This document shows, in pieces, positions 49,864 to 58,959 of a stretch of 64,000 nt of DNA. The stretch covers positions 62,001 to 126,000 of the forward strand of contig JAGUXT010000038.1 in NCBI GenBank assembly GCA_020061705.1, written 5' to 3'. Below the pieces are notes generated by a model. That model searched no databases and was not told where the DNA came from. It worked only from the letters and a program-made list of their open reading frames with translations. Every line of letters begins with the position of its first letter. The stretch's first letter is position 1. Both the position numbers and the translations under genes were made by a program. Source of the DNA: Halothiobacillus sp. Its GTDB lineage: Bacteria; Pseudomonadota; Gammaproteobacteria; Halothiobacillales; Halothiobacillaceae.

Positions 49864-49907
49864 TATGCCGACCTCTTAAGCAACCCGCCTAGGTTTGCTT
49901 AGTTTCT

Positions 49908-49984
49908 CGGAGTGTAGCGCAGTCTGGTAGCGCACCTGGTTTGGGACCAGGTGGTCGTGGGTTCAAATCCCTCCTCTCCGACCA
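49908..49984 (+). tRNA. tRNA-Pro (anticodon TGG) with two U-U mismatches
   Basis: Acceptor CGGAGTG/CTCTCCG, anticodon stem CCTGG/CCAGG with loop TTTGGGA (anticodon TGG), CCA encoded. Two positions oppose T to T: 6-67 in the acceptor stem and 50-64 in the T stem; related tRNAs have T-A there. The rest pairs well. It is 77 nt. Confidence 0.92.
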
Positions 49985-50004
49985 TATTTTTAAAAACCCT
50001 ATCT

Positions 50005-50081
50005 GTGCCCGTAGCTCATCTGGATAGAGCATCGGCCTTCTAAGCCGAGGGTAGCGGGTTCGAGTCCTGCCGGGCACACCA
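50005..50081 (+). tRNA. tRNA-Arg (anticodon TCT)
   Basis: GTGCCCG/CGGGCAC acceptor, anticodon stem TCGGC/GCCGA with loop CTTCTAA (anticodon TCT), T-loop TTCGAGT, CCA encoded. It reads AGA/AGG codons. It lies 20 bases after tRNA-Pro, in the same transcript. Confidence 0.96.
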
Positions 50082-50125
50082 GTTGTGCTGTAGGTCTTTC
50101 TCGTAGATGGTTGCATACGTTTTAT

Positions 50126-50202
50126 GGTGGTCGTAGCTCAGTTGGTAGAGCCCTGGATTGTGATTCCAGTTGTCGTGGGTTCGAGCCCCATCGATCACCC
50201 CA
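50126..50202 (+). tRNA. tRNA-His (anticodon GTG)
   Basis: Sequence closely like E. coli tRNA-His, including the extra 5' G (50126) facing the discriminator C. Anticodon loop ATTGTGA... gives GTG; acceptor GTGGTCG/CGATCAC has one G-U pair. CCA is encoded. Confidence 0.96.
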
Positions 50203-50213
50203 CCTATTCAATT

Positions 50214-50243
50214 AAAAAGCCGCTTTTATTAGCGGCTTTTTTT
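50214..50243 (+). terminator. rho-independent terminator of the tRNA cluster
   Basis: AAAAGCCGCT (50215-50224) and AGCGGCTTTT (50231-50240) form a 10-bp stem followed by Ts to 50243, twelve bases after tRNA-His. The A and T tracts on both sides could make it bidirectional. Confidence 0.9.
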
Positions 50244-50334
50244 GTACCCCAATTATATGAATCTGACCACGTCAGTCGGTTCGACCTTCACTTTAAAATA
50301 GCTCCCCACCAACCCAATGGATGAGGAAAAGCAA

Positions 50335-50700
50335 TTACGGTGTCTTCACGACTCCCGGCGGGCTCCATGTGCCTGCACCCGCGGGAAGAATTGAATACGA
50401 CCCCGCTTTTGGCTCCTTCGGCCAGTACAAGCGCATCACCAGATAGATTGAACCGCTGGGTGCTGGCAGCCAATTCGCTTCCTTATCCTTACCGGGTGAA
50501 TCCTTATGGATGTAAAGCGTGGGTGAGCCGTCTGCATTCATTTTCATAACAGGCAGCATCGGTGAGTTGATGAGATAACGGTTGATCGGGTTTTCAATCA
50601 GCAGCTGCGTCTTGCCGTCGTACATGGTTACCAACCAGAAGGCGTTTACCGGTGGCAATTGATCCGCCGGGAAGGTGTGTGTAGTTCTGCATGCTGCCAT
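50335..50700 (-). pseudogene. C-terminal remnant of a DUF1214 (DUF1254/DUF1214) protein
   Basis: A 121-residue frame matching only the C-terminal DUF1214 domain: FPADQLPPVNAFWLVTMYD, ENPINRYLINSP, then NWLPAPSGSIYLVMRLYWPKEP. Family members are usually over 300-400 residues with an N-terminal DUF1254 or signal region; nothing upstream (50701-50822) continues the protein, and no ribosome site precedes the M. It is therefore best read as a 5'-truncated, probably non-functional copy. It lies next to the tRNA cluster, where insertions and deletions are frequent. A short standalone domain gene is possible but less likely. Confidence 0.65.
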
Positions 50701-50822
50701 AGCACACCGAGTGACCGCTTGCTGGTCGACTTGCGTGAGAAACTCAAACGATCAACGCTGGTGATAAAGTAACTGTCGGTTTTAACCCCCGCCTCTCCCG
50801 CGAGCGAGAGCCTCCATTAACC

Positions 50823-51557
50823 ATGAGCAAAAACATGAACCAAAACGCACAAGAAATTGCCCAATTTGATGCCCTCGCGGGGGAATGGTGGGACGAACAG
50901 GGTGCCTTATGGACCTTGCACGCGATTAATCCGTTACGCATGGACTTTATTCGTACCCACGTCGCACTCGCTGGCAAGCAGGTGTTGGATGTTGGCTGCG
51001 GTGGCGGCATTTTGACCGAAACCTTGGCACGCGAAGCCGCAAACGCAACCGGCATTGACCTTGCTGCAGCAAGCCTGAGCACGGCACGCCTGCATGCTGA
51101 ATCCGAGGGGCTGGATATCAGTTACCGCCTGATGCCGGTCGAGGACCTTGCAGCTGCCGAGCCTGGGAGCTTTGATGTGGTCACCTGCATGGAAATGCTC
51201 GAACACGTTCCCGATCCGGCAGGCATCGTGCAGGCCTGTGCCAACCTGCTCAAACCTGGCGGCTGGCTGTTCCTGTCCACGCTAAATCGCACACCGCAAT
51301 CCTTTGCGCTGGCAATTGTTGCAGCGGAATACCTCACCGGCATGATCCCACGCGGCACGCATGACTGGAATAAATTCATCCGTCCAGCCGAGCTGTCCTC
51401 ATGGCTGCGTGCCTCCGGACTAGAATGGGTCGATCAGCAAGGCCTTCATTACAACCCGCTCAATCGACAGTTCTGGCTTGCTCCCGGCGTTGAGGTGAAT
51501 TTCCTCGTGGCAGCACGCAAGCCAATGACCCAAACCAATGAGTCATCAGACTGCTGA
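50823..51557 (+). CDS. ubiG: ubiquinone biosynthesis O-methyltransferase
   Basis: UbiG carries out both O-methylations in ubiquinone synthesis using S-adenosylmethionine. The 244 residues show FDALAGEWWDEQGALWTLHAINPLR, motif I VLDVGCGGG (54-62), the acidic-end MEMLEHVPDP and a C-terminal GTHDWNKFIRPAEL. E. coli UbiG is 240 residues. The end of the coding sequence forms the left arm of a hairpin at 51547-51577. It shows the organism makes ubiquinone. gph is elsewhere in this window, not adjacent. Confidence 0.95.
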   Translation: MSKNMNQNAQEIAQFDALAGEWWDEQGALWTLHAINPLRMDFIRTHVALAGKQVLDVGCGGGILTETLAREAANATGIDLAAASLSTARLHAESEGLDISYRLMPVEDLAAAEPGSFDVVTCMEMLEHVPDPAGIVQACANLLKPGGWLFLSTLNRTPQSFALAIVAAEYLTGMIPRGTHDWNKFIRPAELSSWLRASGLEWVDQQGLHYNPLNRQFWLAPGVEVNFLVAARKPMTQTNESSDC

Positions 51558-51577
51558 AATACTATGTCAGCAGCCTG
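51547..51577. repeat. hairpin/REP-like repeat overlapping the ubiG stop
   Basis: CAGACTGCTGA (51547-51557, including the ubiG TGA) and TCAGCAGCCTG (51567-51577) pair with one G-U/mismatch. The CAGCAGCCTG core is shared with the REP-like copies at 7971 and 31054. Confidence 0.5.
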
Positions 51578-51671
51578 ATAAGGCGGGCCAAGGATTTCCC
51601 GCACGCAAATCAATAACACAAGTGTTTGATTTGTTGCTATCGAGTTCGGGCGTGTAGCGGATTCGATAGGG

Positions 51672-51697
51672 CTGAAAACTCATGAATGAGTTTTCAG
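51672..51697. terminator. perfect 12-bp hairpin between convergent ubiG and DUF445 genes
   Basis: CTGAAAACTCAT (51672-51683) and ATGAGTTTTCAG (51686-51697) are exact inverses two bases apart, 7 bases past the DUF445 stop. The position suits a bidirectional terminator, although no long T tract follows on either strand. Confidence 0.5.
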
Positions 51698-51704
51698 CAT
51701 CCTG

Positions 51705-53015
51705 TTAGATGCCTCGTAATAACGGAACGCCGTAGGTCAAAAACGCATGCAAACCTAAGCCAATGACACCGCCAACCAGCGTGCCGTTAAATCGGATGTA
51801 TTGCAAATCTCGCCCCACGCTTAGCTCTAACGTTTCAACCAACTGACGATCATCCCAAGCCTTGACCGTTTTGGTGATATGCTCAGTAATTCCGTCGCGA
51901 ACGTCGACGACCAGCTTGTCCGCCGCCGTCAAAACATGCTCATTGATGGCCGCACGTAGACTGGCATCCTCGCGCATCCGCGTTCCAAGCGCCTGCATGG
52001 CCTGCTGTAAATGCAGCGCAATCTGCGAATCCTCACGGCTCAAATCGGCGCGCAACCATGCCTTCAGCTCGGCGGCCAGAGTTTTGGCATAAGCCTGCAA
52101 CTCCGGGCGCTGTAAAAGCTGCATTTTCACGTCCTCAAACGCCGCCTGGATTTTGGCGTCCTCTCCGAGTTTTGCGATATACGCCATGACTTCCGCTTCA
52201 TAACGCAGGCGCAGTAGATGCTCCGGCTGCTGCAACACCGCCACCACATCCATCATCAAGGCCTGCGCCAGCTTGTTGGCCAGTTCATCGGACATGGCAT
52301 CCACCGACTTGAACACATTCAGCACACCAATGATCTTCGGCCACTCGGCACGCGCGTATTCCGCCAGCTTGGCTGACACTTGCGCTTTGACCTCGTCCTG
52401 ATCGAGACATTGCGCTAGTTTCAACAACCCGGCATCCAAAACCGCATGGTGCCGTCCGTCACGGGTCAGGGCGCGCAGCACCTGCGCCGTGGTTTCTGCC
52501 GTATTCCAACGCACTACTGCTTCATGCAGCAGATCACGCAAGGCAAGCTGCAAGCGTGCATCGTCCAGCCAGTCCAAGGCCTGCAAACTCCAGCCACGCA
52601 CGGCATTCACCCAGGTTTGCACTTGGGCAGGCTCAGCCAACCACTGCGCCAGACGCGCTGCCGGGTCAAATACGGCAAGTTTTTCCAGCAAGGTTTTTGG
52701 CTCAAGAAAATGATCACGCACAAACAGAGCCAATTGGTCGCCAATGCGTGCCTTATTGCTGGGAATGATCGCCGTATGCGGAAAAGGCAAACCCAAGGGA
52801 TGACGAAAGAGCGCGACCACCGCGAACCAGTCAGCCAGCGCGCCCACCACGGCCGCCTCGGAAAAAGCCAGCGTCCATGCCCAAACGCCCTGCCCGCCCA
52901 TAACGGAGCTCAGCACCAATCCGGCAAGCGCCCCGAGCAACAAGGCGAGCGCAATCGCCTGCAAATGCCTCAATTCGCGCGCACGTTCAATCCTTGACGC
53001 AACAGCCATGCTCAC
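51705..53015 (-). CDS. DUF445 family membrane-associated protein
   Basis: A 436-residue DUF445 protein. Two N-terminal hydrophobic segments (about 18-40 and 45-70) are followed by the family signature VVGALADWFAVVALFRHPLGLPFPHTAIIPSNKARIGDQL and a long helical region, with a last hydrophobic stretch near the C-terminus (FNGTLVGGVIGLGLHAFLTYG). The biochemical role is unknown to me. Its start overlaps the DUF167 gene end by four bases. The gene converges with ubiG. Confidence 0.82.
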   Translation of the reverse strand: MSMAVASRIERARELRHLQAIALALLLGALAGLVLSSVMGGQGVWAWTLAFSEAAVVGALADWFAVVALFRHPLGLPFPHTAIIPSNKARIGDQLALFVRDHFLEPKTLLEKLAVFDPAARLAQWLAEPAQVQTWVNAVRGWSLQALDWLDDARLQLALRDLLHEAVVRWNTAETTAQVLRALTRDGRHHAVLDAGLLKLAQCLDQDEVKAQVSAKLAEYARAEWPKIIGVLNVFKSVDAMSDELANKLAQALMMDVVAVLQQPEHLLRLRYEAEVMAYIAKLGEDAKIQAAFEDVKMQLLQRPELQAYAKTLAAELKAWLRADLSREDSQIALHLQQAMQALGTRMREDASLRAAINEHVLTAADKLVVDVRDGITEHITKTVKAWDDRQLVETLELSVGRDLQYIRFNGTLVGGVIGLGLHAFLTYGVPLLRGI

Positions 53016-53299
53016 TCTTCATATACGGATGCAAATGCACGCTCACCCGCAAGCTCCTTTTCTACCACCGTCGGCAGGGTTTTGGGTGCGCGTATGCGCA
53101 ACTGCTTGTGAATACTGGTACGGCCAAACACCACCTCGATATCTTTCACGCCCACCCCGAACGACTTGGACAGAAAACGCACCATATGATCGGTCGCCTT
53201 GCCATCTTCTGGTGCGGCTGTCACGCTCACCTTGAGCTGATGACCTTTTGGCTTTCCAATGGCATCGCGTTTGGCTGCAGGCGTGCCTAAAATATTCAC
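53012..53299 (-). CDS. DUF167 (YggU-like) small protein
   Basis: A DUF167 protein: KVSVTAAPEDGKATDHMVRFLSKSFGV followed by IEVVFGRTSIHKQLRI matches the conserved core. The start is uncertain: the frame extends to an ATG at 53416 giving 134 residues with a non-family N-terminus, while a GTG at 53299 gives 95, the usual length; I use the latter. It overlaps the DUF445 gene by four bases. In many bacteria the gene follows yggT; that is not present here. Function is not established. Confidence 0.7.
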   Translation of the reverse strand: MNILGTPAAKRDAIGKPKGHQLKVSVTAAPEDGKATDHMVRFLSKSFGVGVKDIEVVFGRTSIHKQLRIRAPKTLPTVVEKELAGERAFASVYEE

Positions 53300-53500
53300 T
53301 ACAAGAACATCCCTATCCCAGAAACAAAACGACTGTACTGGACAAATTTTATGGCTCACACTAACTGCGCCCCCAACACTTCTTGATGATCCATACGCCC
53401 ATTTACACTGCTCCAACTAATATTCTAAGTAAAATGGTCAGCCACAGATTGTGCCTAGTACTCCATGCTCACTTGAAAAATCAACTACTGGTCGTTTTTG

Positions 53501-54787
53501 ATGCCTGAAACACCCAAGTTCGACATACTATTCGAGCAATTGCCTGATGCGGTCTATCTTATCGACCCAGAGTCATCAAATATCCTTTGGTGCAACCGCG
53601 CCGCATACGAGGATCTAGGTCTTGATGCAGTGGATGTCCTCAATCATTCGGTCATCAGCCTGCAAAAGGATGTGAGAGGCTTGCCGCAATGGACGGATAT
53701 CGCGCAAGTGATACGCAGTGTTCCCGTGTATACCTTCGTTGGCCGTCACAGGCACAGGGAAGGAGGTGAAATCGCTGTCGAGGTTAACACATCCCACTTT
53801 TCCCATGATGGACGTGAGTATTTTCTATCCATCGCTCGCAATATCAACAAACGTGTTGCGACCGAGCAGCGGCTGAATGAGAGCGCGCAGCAAAATTGGT
53901 TTGTATTGAATGAGTCCATGGATGGTCTCTGGGACTGGAAGGTGGCCACGGGTGACGTGTTTTTCAGCCCAAAATTAAAGCAGATTCTCGGCTATGGCCC
54001 TGATGAGATGCAGCCCAAAGTCGAGACCTGGAGCAACAACATTCATCCCGAAGACAAGGATTATGTCCTTGCTGCACTGCAACAGCACATGGACGGTCGG
54101 TGCGGCCGTTATGAAGCGGAATATCGCATCATGAACCGCAACGGCTACTACATGTGGATTTATGATCGGGGCAAAATCACCGAGTACGACCAACATGGGC
54201 AGCCGCAGCGCATTATCGGCATGATGCAAAACATTACCGACCGCAAACTGCTGGAGTTGCATCTTGAGCACCTCGCGCATCTGGACGACTTGACCCAGCT
54301 GGCCAACCGGCGCGCGGGCATGAACCAGCTCAATCAAATGTTGCAGCAAGCCGAAACTCAACAACAACCGTTGTGTGTTGGTGTGATCGACATCGACAAC
54401 TTCAAACACATCAATGATCAGTACGGCCACCCAATGGGTGATGAAGTCATTGCCGGTGTTGCGCAGATGCTCCGTCAGCATTTACGCAAAACCGACTATG
54501 TATTTCGCATGGGGGGTGAGGAATTTGTATTTCTGCTGCCTAATACCAGTACTGACGAGGCACAGCAACTTGAACAGGCGCTGCACGCACGCCTTCGTGA
54601 TATTGACTGGCTTGGCGGCTACAACATCCCCCAAGTCACCTTCAGTATCGGCATAGCCTGCTTTCCAGAAGACACCCAGAACAAGGACCACGTGTTGACG
54701 CTGGCGGACAGCGCTCTTTATCAGGCCAAGGAAAACGGACGAAACAGAACCTGTTTTGTCGCCAACAATGAAGGCGAAATTCCCTGA
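53501..54787 (+). CDS. diguanylate cyclase with two PAS domains
   Basis: A 428-residue cytoplasmic protein with no membrane segment: PAS domain 1 (about 8-115), PAS domain 2 with PAC (about 130-250), and a GGDEF domain (about 260-420). The active-site motif is GGEEF (338-342), with the product-inhibition site RxxD (R329-D332) correctly five residues upstream; IDIDNFKHINDQYGH and SIGIACFPED are also standard. It therefore probably makes cyclic di-GMP in response to a PAS-bound signal. ATG 53501 is used; TTG 53498 is adjacent. No c-di-GMP effector is in the window. Confidence 0.9.
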   Translation: MPETPKFDILFEQLPDAVYLIDPESSNILWCNRAAYEDLGLDAVDVLNHSVISLQKDVRGLPQWTDIAQVIRSVPVYTFVGRHRHREGGEIAVEVNTSHFSHDGREYFLSIARNINKRVATEQRLNESAQQNWFVLNESMDGLWDWKVATGDVFFSPKLKQILGYGPDEMQPKVETWSNNIHPEDKDYVLAALQQHMDGRCGRYEAEYRIMNRNGYYMWIYDRGKITEYDQHGQPQRIIGMMQNITDRKLLELHLEHLAHLDDLTQLANRRAGMNQLNQMLQQAETQQQPLCVGVIDIDNFKHINDQYGHPMGDEVIAGVAQMLRQHLRKTDYVFRMGGEEFVFLLPNTSTDEAQQLEQALHARLRDIDWLGGYNIPQVTFSIGIACFPEDTQNKDHVLTLADSALYQAKENGRNRTCFVANNEGEIP

Positions 54788-54915
54788 GAGAATTCATCAA
54801 GAGTCTGCATTGAGATGAGTCAAAGCACGTCGACATTTCGCAAACAACACGCATTCCACACATTGGATACCCCTGCTACAGTTGCTCAACTGAAAATACC
54901 TTAAGGAGAGCCCAG

Positions 54916-55557
54916 ATGAGAGTGCGTGCCGCATGTGGATATCTCATGGTTGCCATGTCGATACTTACAGTTTCAGGATGCAACCAAAACGATGAAACTG
55001 CATCCGATATGCTCAATATCGTCGATGTCAGGCAGGCAACATCCTATACCTGTGGGGTATCTGCATCCCAGGCGGTGCTCAACCACTACGGCACAGATGC
55101 AAGAGAAGACGAATTGGCTCAGCGATTTGGGACTACTGAAACGTCTGGAACATCCCCAAATCGGATCGTTGCAGGCTTAGAGTCGTTTGGTCTGGTCGCA
55201 ACCATGCAAGAAAATACAACGCTAGATGATCTGCGTTGGAATATTCAGCAAAAAATTCCAACCATGGTCGCCATTCAAGCCTGGTTAGAAAAATATCCAC
55301 CCCAAGATTGGAGCATGGAGTGGGAAAGTGGGCATTGGATCATTGTCATTGGAATGGACGACAGCAATGTTTACTTTGAGGATCCATCAATCCTTGGATC
55401 CCGCGGGTGGTTATCGCATTCCGAATTTCTTGCTCGTTGGCATGATTACACCGGTGAAGCACCGTGCTGCGGTGTAAACAATAAGATATATACCCATTTG
55501 AGTATTTCAGTTAAAGGGGCTCCCGTCGAAAGGGGTCTGTATACTCATATCGATTAG
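54916..55557 (+). CDS. C39-like cysteine peptidase lipoprotein
   Basis: A 213-residue protein with a lipoprotein signal (LTVSGC, Cys22), so it is envelope-anchored. The mature part is a papain-like C39 fold: C46 in SYTCGVSASQAVLNHYG, H140 in ESGHWIIVIG, and D156 in YFEDPS, the catalytic triad. C39 enzymes cleave double-glycine leaders when fused to exporters; a free lipidated form has no such partner here. It has an AGGAGA ribosome site eight bases before the ATG. It stands alone; substrate unknown. Confidence 0.7.
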   Translation: MRVRAACGYLMVAMSILTVSGCNQNDETASDMLNIVDVRQATSYTCGVSASQAVLNHYGTDAREDELAQRFGTTETSGTSPNRIVAGLESFGLVATMQENTTLDDLRWNIQQKIPTMVAIQAWLEKYPPQDWSMEWESGHWIIVIGMDDSNVYFEDPSILGSRGWLSHSEFLARWHDYTGEAPCCGVNNKIYTHLSISVKGAPVERGLYTHID

Positions 55558-55701
55558 CGAACCGTTAAAACTATCTTTTCTGCGGATCCGCTGCCTACAA
55601 AAGCATACGAGAAACAGTTTGCTAGAAAAAAAGCCATATTGCGCAATTAATATTCGGTGATTGCTGCGAAGTTGCGATTCAAAATAGTAAAGTTTTTGAT
55701 C

Positions 55702-55729
55702 CGGAGGATTGCAGCACAACAATCCTCCG
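55702..55729. terminator. 9-bp hairpin between convergent genes
   Basis: CGGAGGATT (55702-55710) and AATCCTCCG (55721-55729) form a perfect stem 14 bases beyond the pgm stop and about 150 bases after the C39-like gene. There is no T tract, so termination is plausible but unproven. Confidence 0.4.
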
Positions 55730-55743
55730 TACAAACTTACCGA

Positions 55744-57393
55744 TTATTTCGCCGCCCCAAGCGCCGCTGCCACAATTGCCTTGGCCTCTTCCTGAATTTC
55801 CTTCAGGTGCGTTTCACCCTTGAAACTTTCGGCGTAGATTTTGTAAATATCTTCGGTACCGGATGGTCGAGCCGCGAACCAGCCATTTTCTGTAGTGACT
55901 TTCAAGCCACCGATTTCAGCGTTATTCCCCGGTGCACGAGTGAGCTTGGCAGTGATTTTCTCTCCTGCGAGAGTTTCAGCCTTTACTTGCTCTGGACTGA
56001 GCTTGGAGAGGATTTGCTTTTGCTCACGGCTTGCAGCTGCATCGACGCGGTCGAAGATTGGATTGCCATGGCGCTCGGTGAGTTTTTTATAATAAACGCT
56101 GGGGTCCTCGCCCGTTTTGGCAGTAATTTCGGCGGCCAGCAGGTTCACGATAATGCCATCCTTGTCCGTACTCCATGCGCTACCATCCATGCGCAGGAAG
56201 GATGCGCCCGCAGACTCTTCGCCGCCAAAACCGCAATGACCGTTGACCAGGCCGTCCACAAACCATTTGAAGCCAACCGGTACTTCACGCAGGCCACGAT
56301 GCAGGTCGTGCGCCACGCGGTCGATCATGGAGCTGGAGACCAGGGTTTTGCCAATGTAGGCATTCGCCGACCAATGCGGACGGTTGCGGAACAGGTAATC
56401 GATGCACACGCTTAGGAAGTGGTTGGAGTTCATCAGCCCACCGCTGGGCGTGACGATGCCGTGACGATCTGCATCGGTGTCATTGCCAAAAGCGATGTCG
56501 TACTGATCCTTCAGACGAATCAGCCCGGCCATGGCATAGGGTGAGGAGCAATCCATGCGAATTTTGCCGTCGTGATCCAGCGTCATGAAAGCAAAACGCG
56601 GGTCGATCTCCTTGTTTACCACGTCGATATTCAAGCCATAAGTTTCGGCAATCGGCTCCCAGTAGGGCAAACCTGCGCCACCCATAGGGTCAACGCCGAT
56701 TTTGAGTCCGGCGGCGCGGATGGCCTCCATATCAACTACATTTTTCAGATCATCAACATAGGGTTTGATGAACTCATAGGTCTGCGTGCTGGGTAGCGCG
56801 AGTGCTTTGGCCAGCGAAATACGCTTCACGCCTTTCAGGTCATGATTGAGCAAATCATTGGCGCGCGCCTGAATCACGCGTGTGGCATCCACATCCGCCG
56901 GCCCACCATTGGTAGCGTTGTACTTGAAGCCGCCATCACTCGGTGGATTATGCGACGGGGTAATGACCACGCCATCAGCCAGGTGTGAGGTGCGTCCCTT
57001 GTTGTGAGTCAAAATCGCGTGCGAAATCACTGGGGTAGGTACGAGCGGTTCTCCCGCGGGAATACGCAGCTCAATACCATGTGCTGCAAATACTTCAATC
57101 GCGGTGTAGAAGGCAGGAGTGGATAGCGCATGCGAATCAAGTCCGATAAACAGCGGACCAGTGATGTCATTGTCCTTGCGGTATTCGGCAAGGGCCTGGC
57201 AGGTCGCCAGAATATGATCTTCATTGAAACTGTGTTTGGTACTGCATCCGCGGTGTCCAGAGGTACCGAATGCAACCCACTGCGCCAGATTGTTGGGGTC
57301 GGGGTGTTGGGTATAGTAAGCAGAAACGAGGTCAGGAATATTGGTCAATACGTCGCGTGGGGCGGGAAATCCTGCGAGTGGATGCAGTGCCAT
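55744..57393 (-). CDS. pgm: phosphoglucomutase (alpha-D-glucose phosphate-specific)
   Basis: Interconverts glucose-1- and glucose-6-phosphate, linking glycolysis with polysaccharide synthesis. The 549 residues match E. coli Pgm. The phosphoserine loop is [15 protein letters not shown] (about 142-156), metal site [12 protein letters not shown] near 300, sugar loop [13 protein letters not shown], and phosphate loop [13 protein letters not shown] near the C-terminus. It stands alone. Upstream, 57394-57614, no gene is present but an 11-bp inverted pair flanks 57519-57600. Confidence 0.95.
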   Translation of the reverse strand: MALHPLAGFPAPRDVLTNIPDLVSAYYTQHPDPNNLAQWVAFGTSGHRGCSTKHSFNEDHILATCQALAEYRKDNDITGPLFIGLDSHALSTPAFYTAIEVFAAHGIELRIPAGEPLVPTPVISHAILTHNKGRTSHLADGVVITPSHNPPSDGGFKYNATNGGPADVDATRVIQARANDLLNHDLKGVKRISLAKALALPSTQTYEFIKPYVDDLKNVVDMEAIRAAGLKIGVDPMGGAGLPYWEPIAETYGLNIDVVNKEIDPRFAFMTLDHDGKIRMDCSSPYAMAGLIRLKDQYDIAFGNDTDADRHGIVTPSGGLMNSNHFLSVCIDYLFRNRPHWSANAYIGKTLVSSSMIDRVAHDLHRGLREVPVGFKWFVDGLVNGHCGFGGEESAGASFLRMDGSAWSTDKDGIIVNLLAAEITAKTGEDPSVYYKKLTERHGNPIFDRVDAAASREQKQILSKLSPEQVKAETLAGEKITAKLTRAPGNNAEIGGLKVTTENGWFAARPSGTEDIYKIYAESFKGETHLKEIQEEAKAIVAAALGAAK

Positions 57394-57518
57394 GGTTTCG
57401 TTCCTCGTTGATAAACTTTAATAGAAAGACCGCAGTTGAGTTCAGGTTAATGCGCCAAGATTACATGGCGTTGAACGGCTTGCACAGGTGGCACGTGAAT
57501 ATTCAAAGCCACATAGCA

Positions 57519-57600
57519 CACAGAGGACATCAGGCACGTAGGGGAAGGGGATTTACACGGCGTTGAATACCTTGCCTCGCTGGCCTCCGTGTCCTCTGTG
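57519..57600. repeat. inverted repeat in the gap between pgm and scpB
   Basis: CACAGAGGACA (57519-57529) and TGTCCTCTGTG (57590-57600) are exact inverses about 60 bases apart in a 221-bp gap. No coding sequence lies between. CACAGAGGACA-type repeats occur widely in environmental bacteria. Confidence 0.45.
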
Positions 57601-57614
57601 ACTGAAATTATGCT

Positions 57615-58139
57615 TCACTCTACTTTTTCATCCAATTTAAATAGGTGTTGCGCCAAATGATCCAGGTTTTTTAAGCCAAAATCATCCAAAAACTGCCGCG
57701 TCGTTCCCAAAAGCTCCGGTCTACCTGGGGTTTCGCGTTTACCCACACTTTGAATCCAGCCGCGTTCGGACAATGTCTTGAGAATTTGCGGGTTAATCGA
57801 CACACCGCGTATGGCTTCGATTTCGGCACGGGTGATGGGTTGCTTCCAGGCGATCAAGGCCAGCGTTTCCAGCACTGCACGCGAGTAACGTGGCGGACGT
57901 TGAGGCTGGAGCTTGGCTAGCCATGGCGCAAATCGGCCAGTGGCTTGCAGGCGGAAGCCACTGGCAACTTCAATCAATTCAATGCCGCGTTCGGCATAGC
58001 TGGCCGCAAGCATGCTCAATCCCTGATCGAGCATGGCAGCATCCACCTCGTCGCCAAGAATCTCTGCCAAACGCGCACGCGAAAGCGGTTCGCCTGCTGC
58101 GAGCAACAACGCTTCGAGCAAAGCGGGCAGATTATTCAT
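57615..58139 (-). CDS. scpB: segregation and condensation protein B
   Basis: ScpB is the winged-helix kite subunit of the SMC-ScpAB condensin. The 174 residues include LEALLLAAGEPLSRARLAEIL, AVLETLALIAWKQPITRAEIEAIRGVSINPQILKTL and GRPELLGTTRQFLDDFGL, the standard family motifs. It overlaps scpA by four bases. Presence of ScpAB implies an SMC rather than only MukB; smc is not in the window. Confidence 0.94.
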   Translation of the reverse strand: MNNLPALLEALLLAAGEPLSRARLAEILGDEVDAAMLDQGLSMLAASYAERGIELIEVASGFRLQATGRFAPWLAKLQPQRPPRYSRAVLETLALIAWKQPITRAEIEAIRGVSINPQILKTLSERGWIQSVGKRETPGRPELLGTTRQFLDDFGLKNLDHLAQHLFKLDEKVE

Positions 58140-58939
58140 GCGGGCTGTGCCGCTGCAATTAAAAACAAACCCATTTCTTCACGCTCGACCTCAATCTGAC
58201 CGATTTTTAATAGCTCGAGCACGGCTAAAAAACTTATCACCACGCCGCGCCGGCCCTCTTCAGGACGCAAGATCTCAAGCAGGTAAACCACACCCTCGGC
58301 AACTCGCTGCACAATGAAACTCATACGCTCTCGCAAGCTGATGGCCTCACGCTGAATATAATGATGCTCCGCCAACGCGGCACGCTGTAAAACACTGCCC
58401 AATGCCGCCAATAACTCATCCATGCTGACCTTGGGCGGCGCAGGGCAATGCTCTACTGTCGGCAACGCTGCAGCCAGGGCGAATACATCACGATCGATGC
58501 GCGACAGCGCATCCAGACGCTCGCTGGCCTCGCGCAATTGTTCGTAGTCCTGCAAGCGACGCACCAACGCCATACGCGGGTCAGCCTCTTCATCACTCAT
58601 GTGCTGCGGTCGCGGCAGCAACATGCGCGATTTAATCTCCGCCAGCCACGCCGCCATCGCCAGATATTCAGCAGCCAATTCCAGCTTCAATCCCTGCATG
58701 GTTTCGATATAGCGAAGATACTGGCGGGTAACTTCGGCAATGGGAATATCCAGAATATTGATGTTCTGCTTTCGAATAAGGTAGAGCAACAAATCCAGCG
58801 GCCCCTGAAATGACTCCAACATAATCGCCAGCGCGTCTGGAGGAATATATAAGTCCTTGGGAAAATCCAGTAAAAGCTGCTCGCCAATGCGCGCTACGCT
58901 CTCGAATTCTGTCCCAATCAACGAAGAGCCCAAGGCCAT
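58136..58939 (-). CDS. scpA: segregation and condensation protein A
   Basis: The kleisin subunit bridging SMC heads. The core FQGPLDLLLYLIRKQNINILDIPIAEVTRQYLRYI begins the conserved region, followed by ELAAEYLAMAAWLAEIKSRMLLPRP and a winged-helix C-terminus (VVISFLAVLELLKIGQI). I start at ATG 58939 (267 residues), which avoids overlap with the peptidase gene; the frame is open to 59026 and an ATG at 58987 is possible. Relatives have an N-terminal extension like the one here (LPKDLYIPPDAL type). Confidence 0.9.
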   Translation of the reverse strand: MALGSSLIGTEFESVARIGEQLLLDFPKDLYIPPDALAIMLESFQGPLDLLLYLIRKQNINILDIPIAEVTRQYLRYIETMQGLKLELAAEYLAMAAWLAEIKSRMLLPRPQHMSDEEADPRMALVRRLQDYEQLREASERLDALSRIDRDVFALAAALPTVEHCPAPPKVSMDELLAALGSVLQRAALAEHHYIQREAISLRERMSFIVQRVAEGVVYLLEILRPEEGRRGVVISFLAVLELLKIGQIEVEREEMGLFLIAAAQPA

Positions 58940-58959
58940 AGAATTCAAGGCCGAACCAA

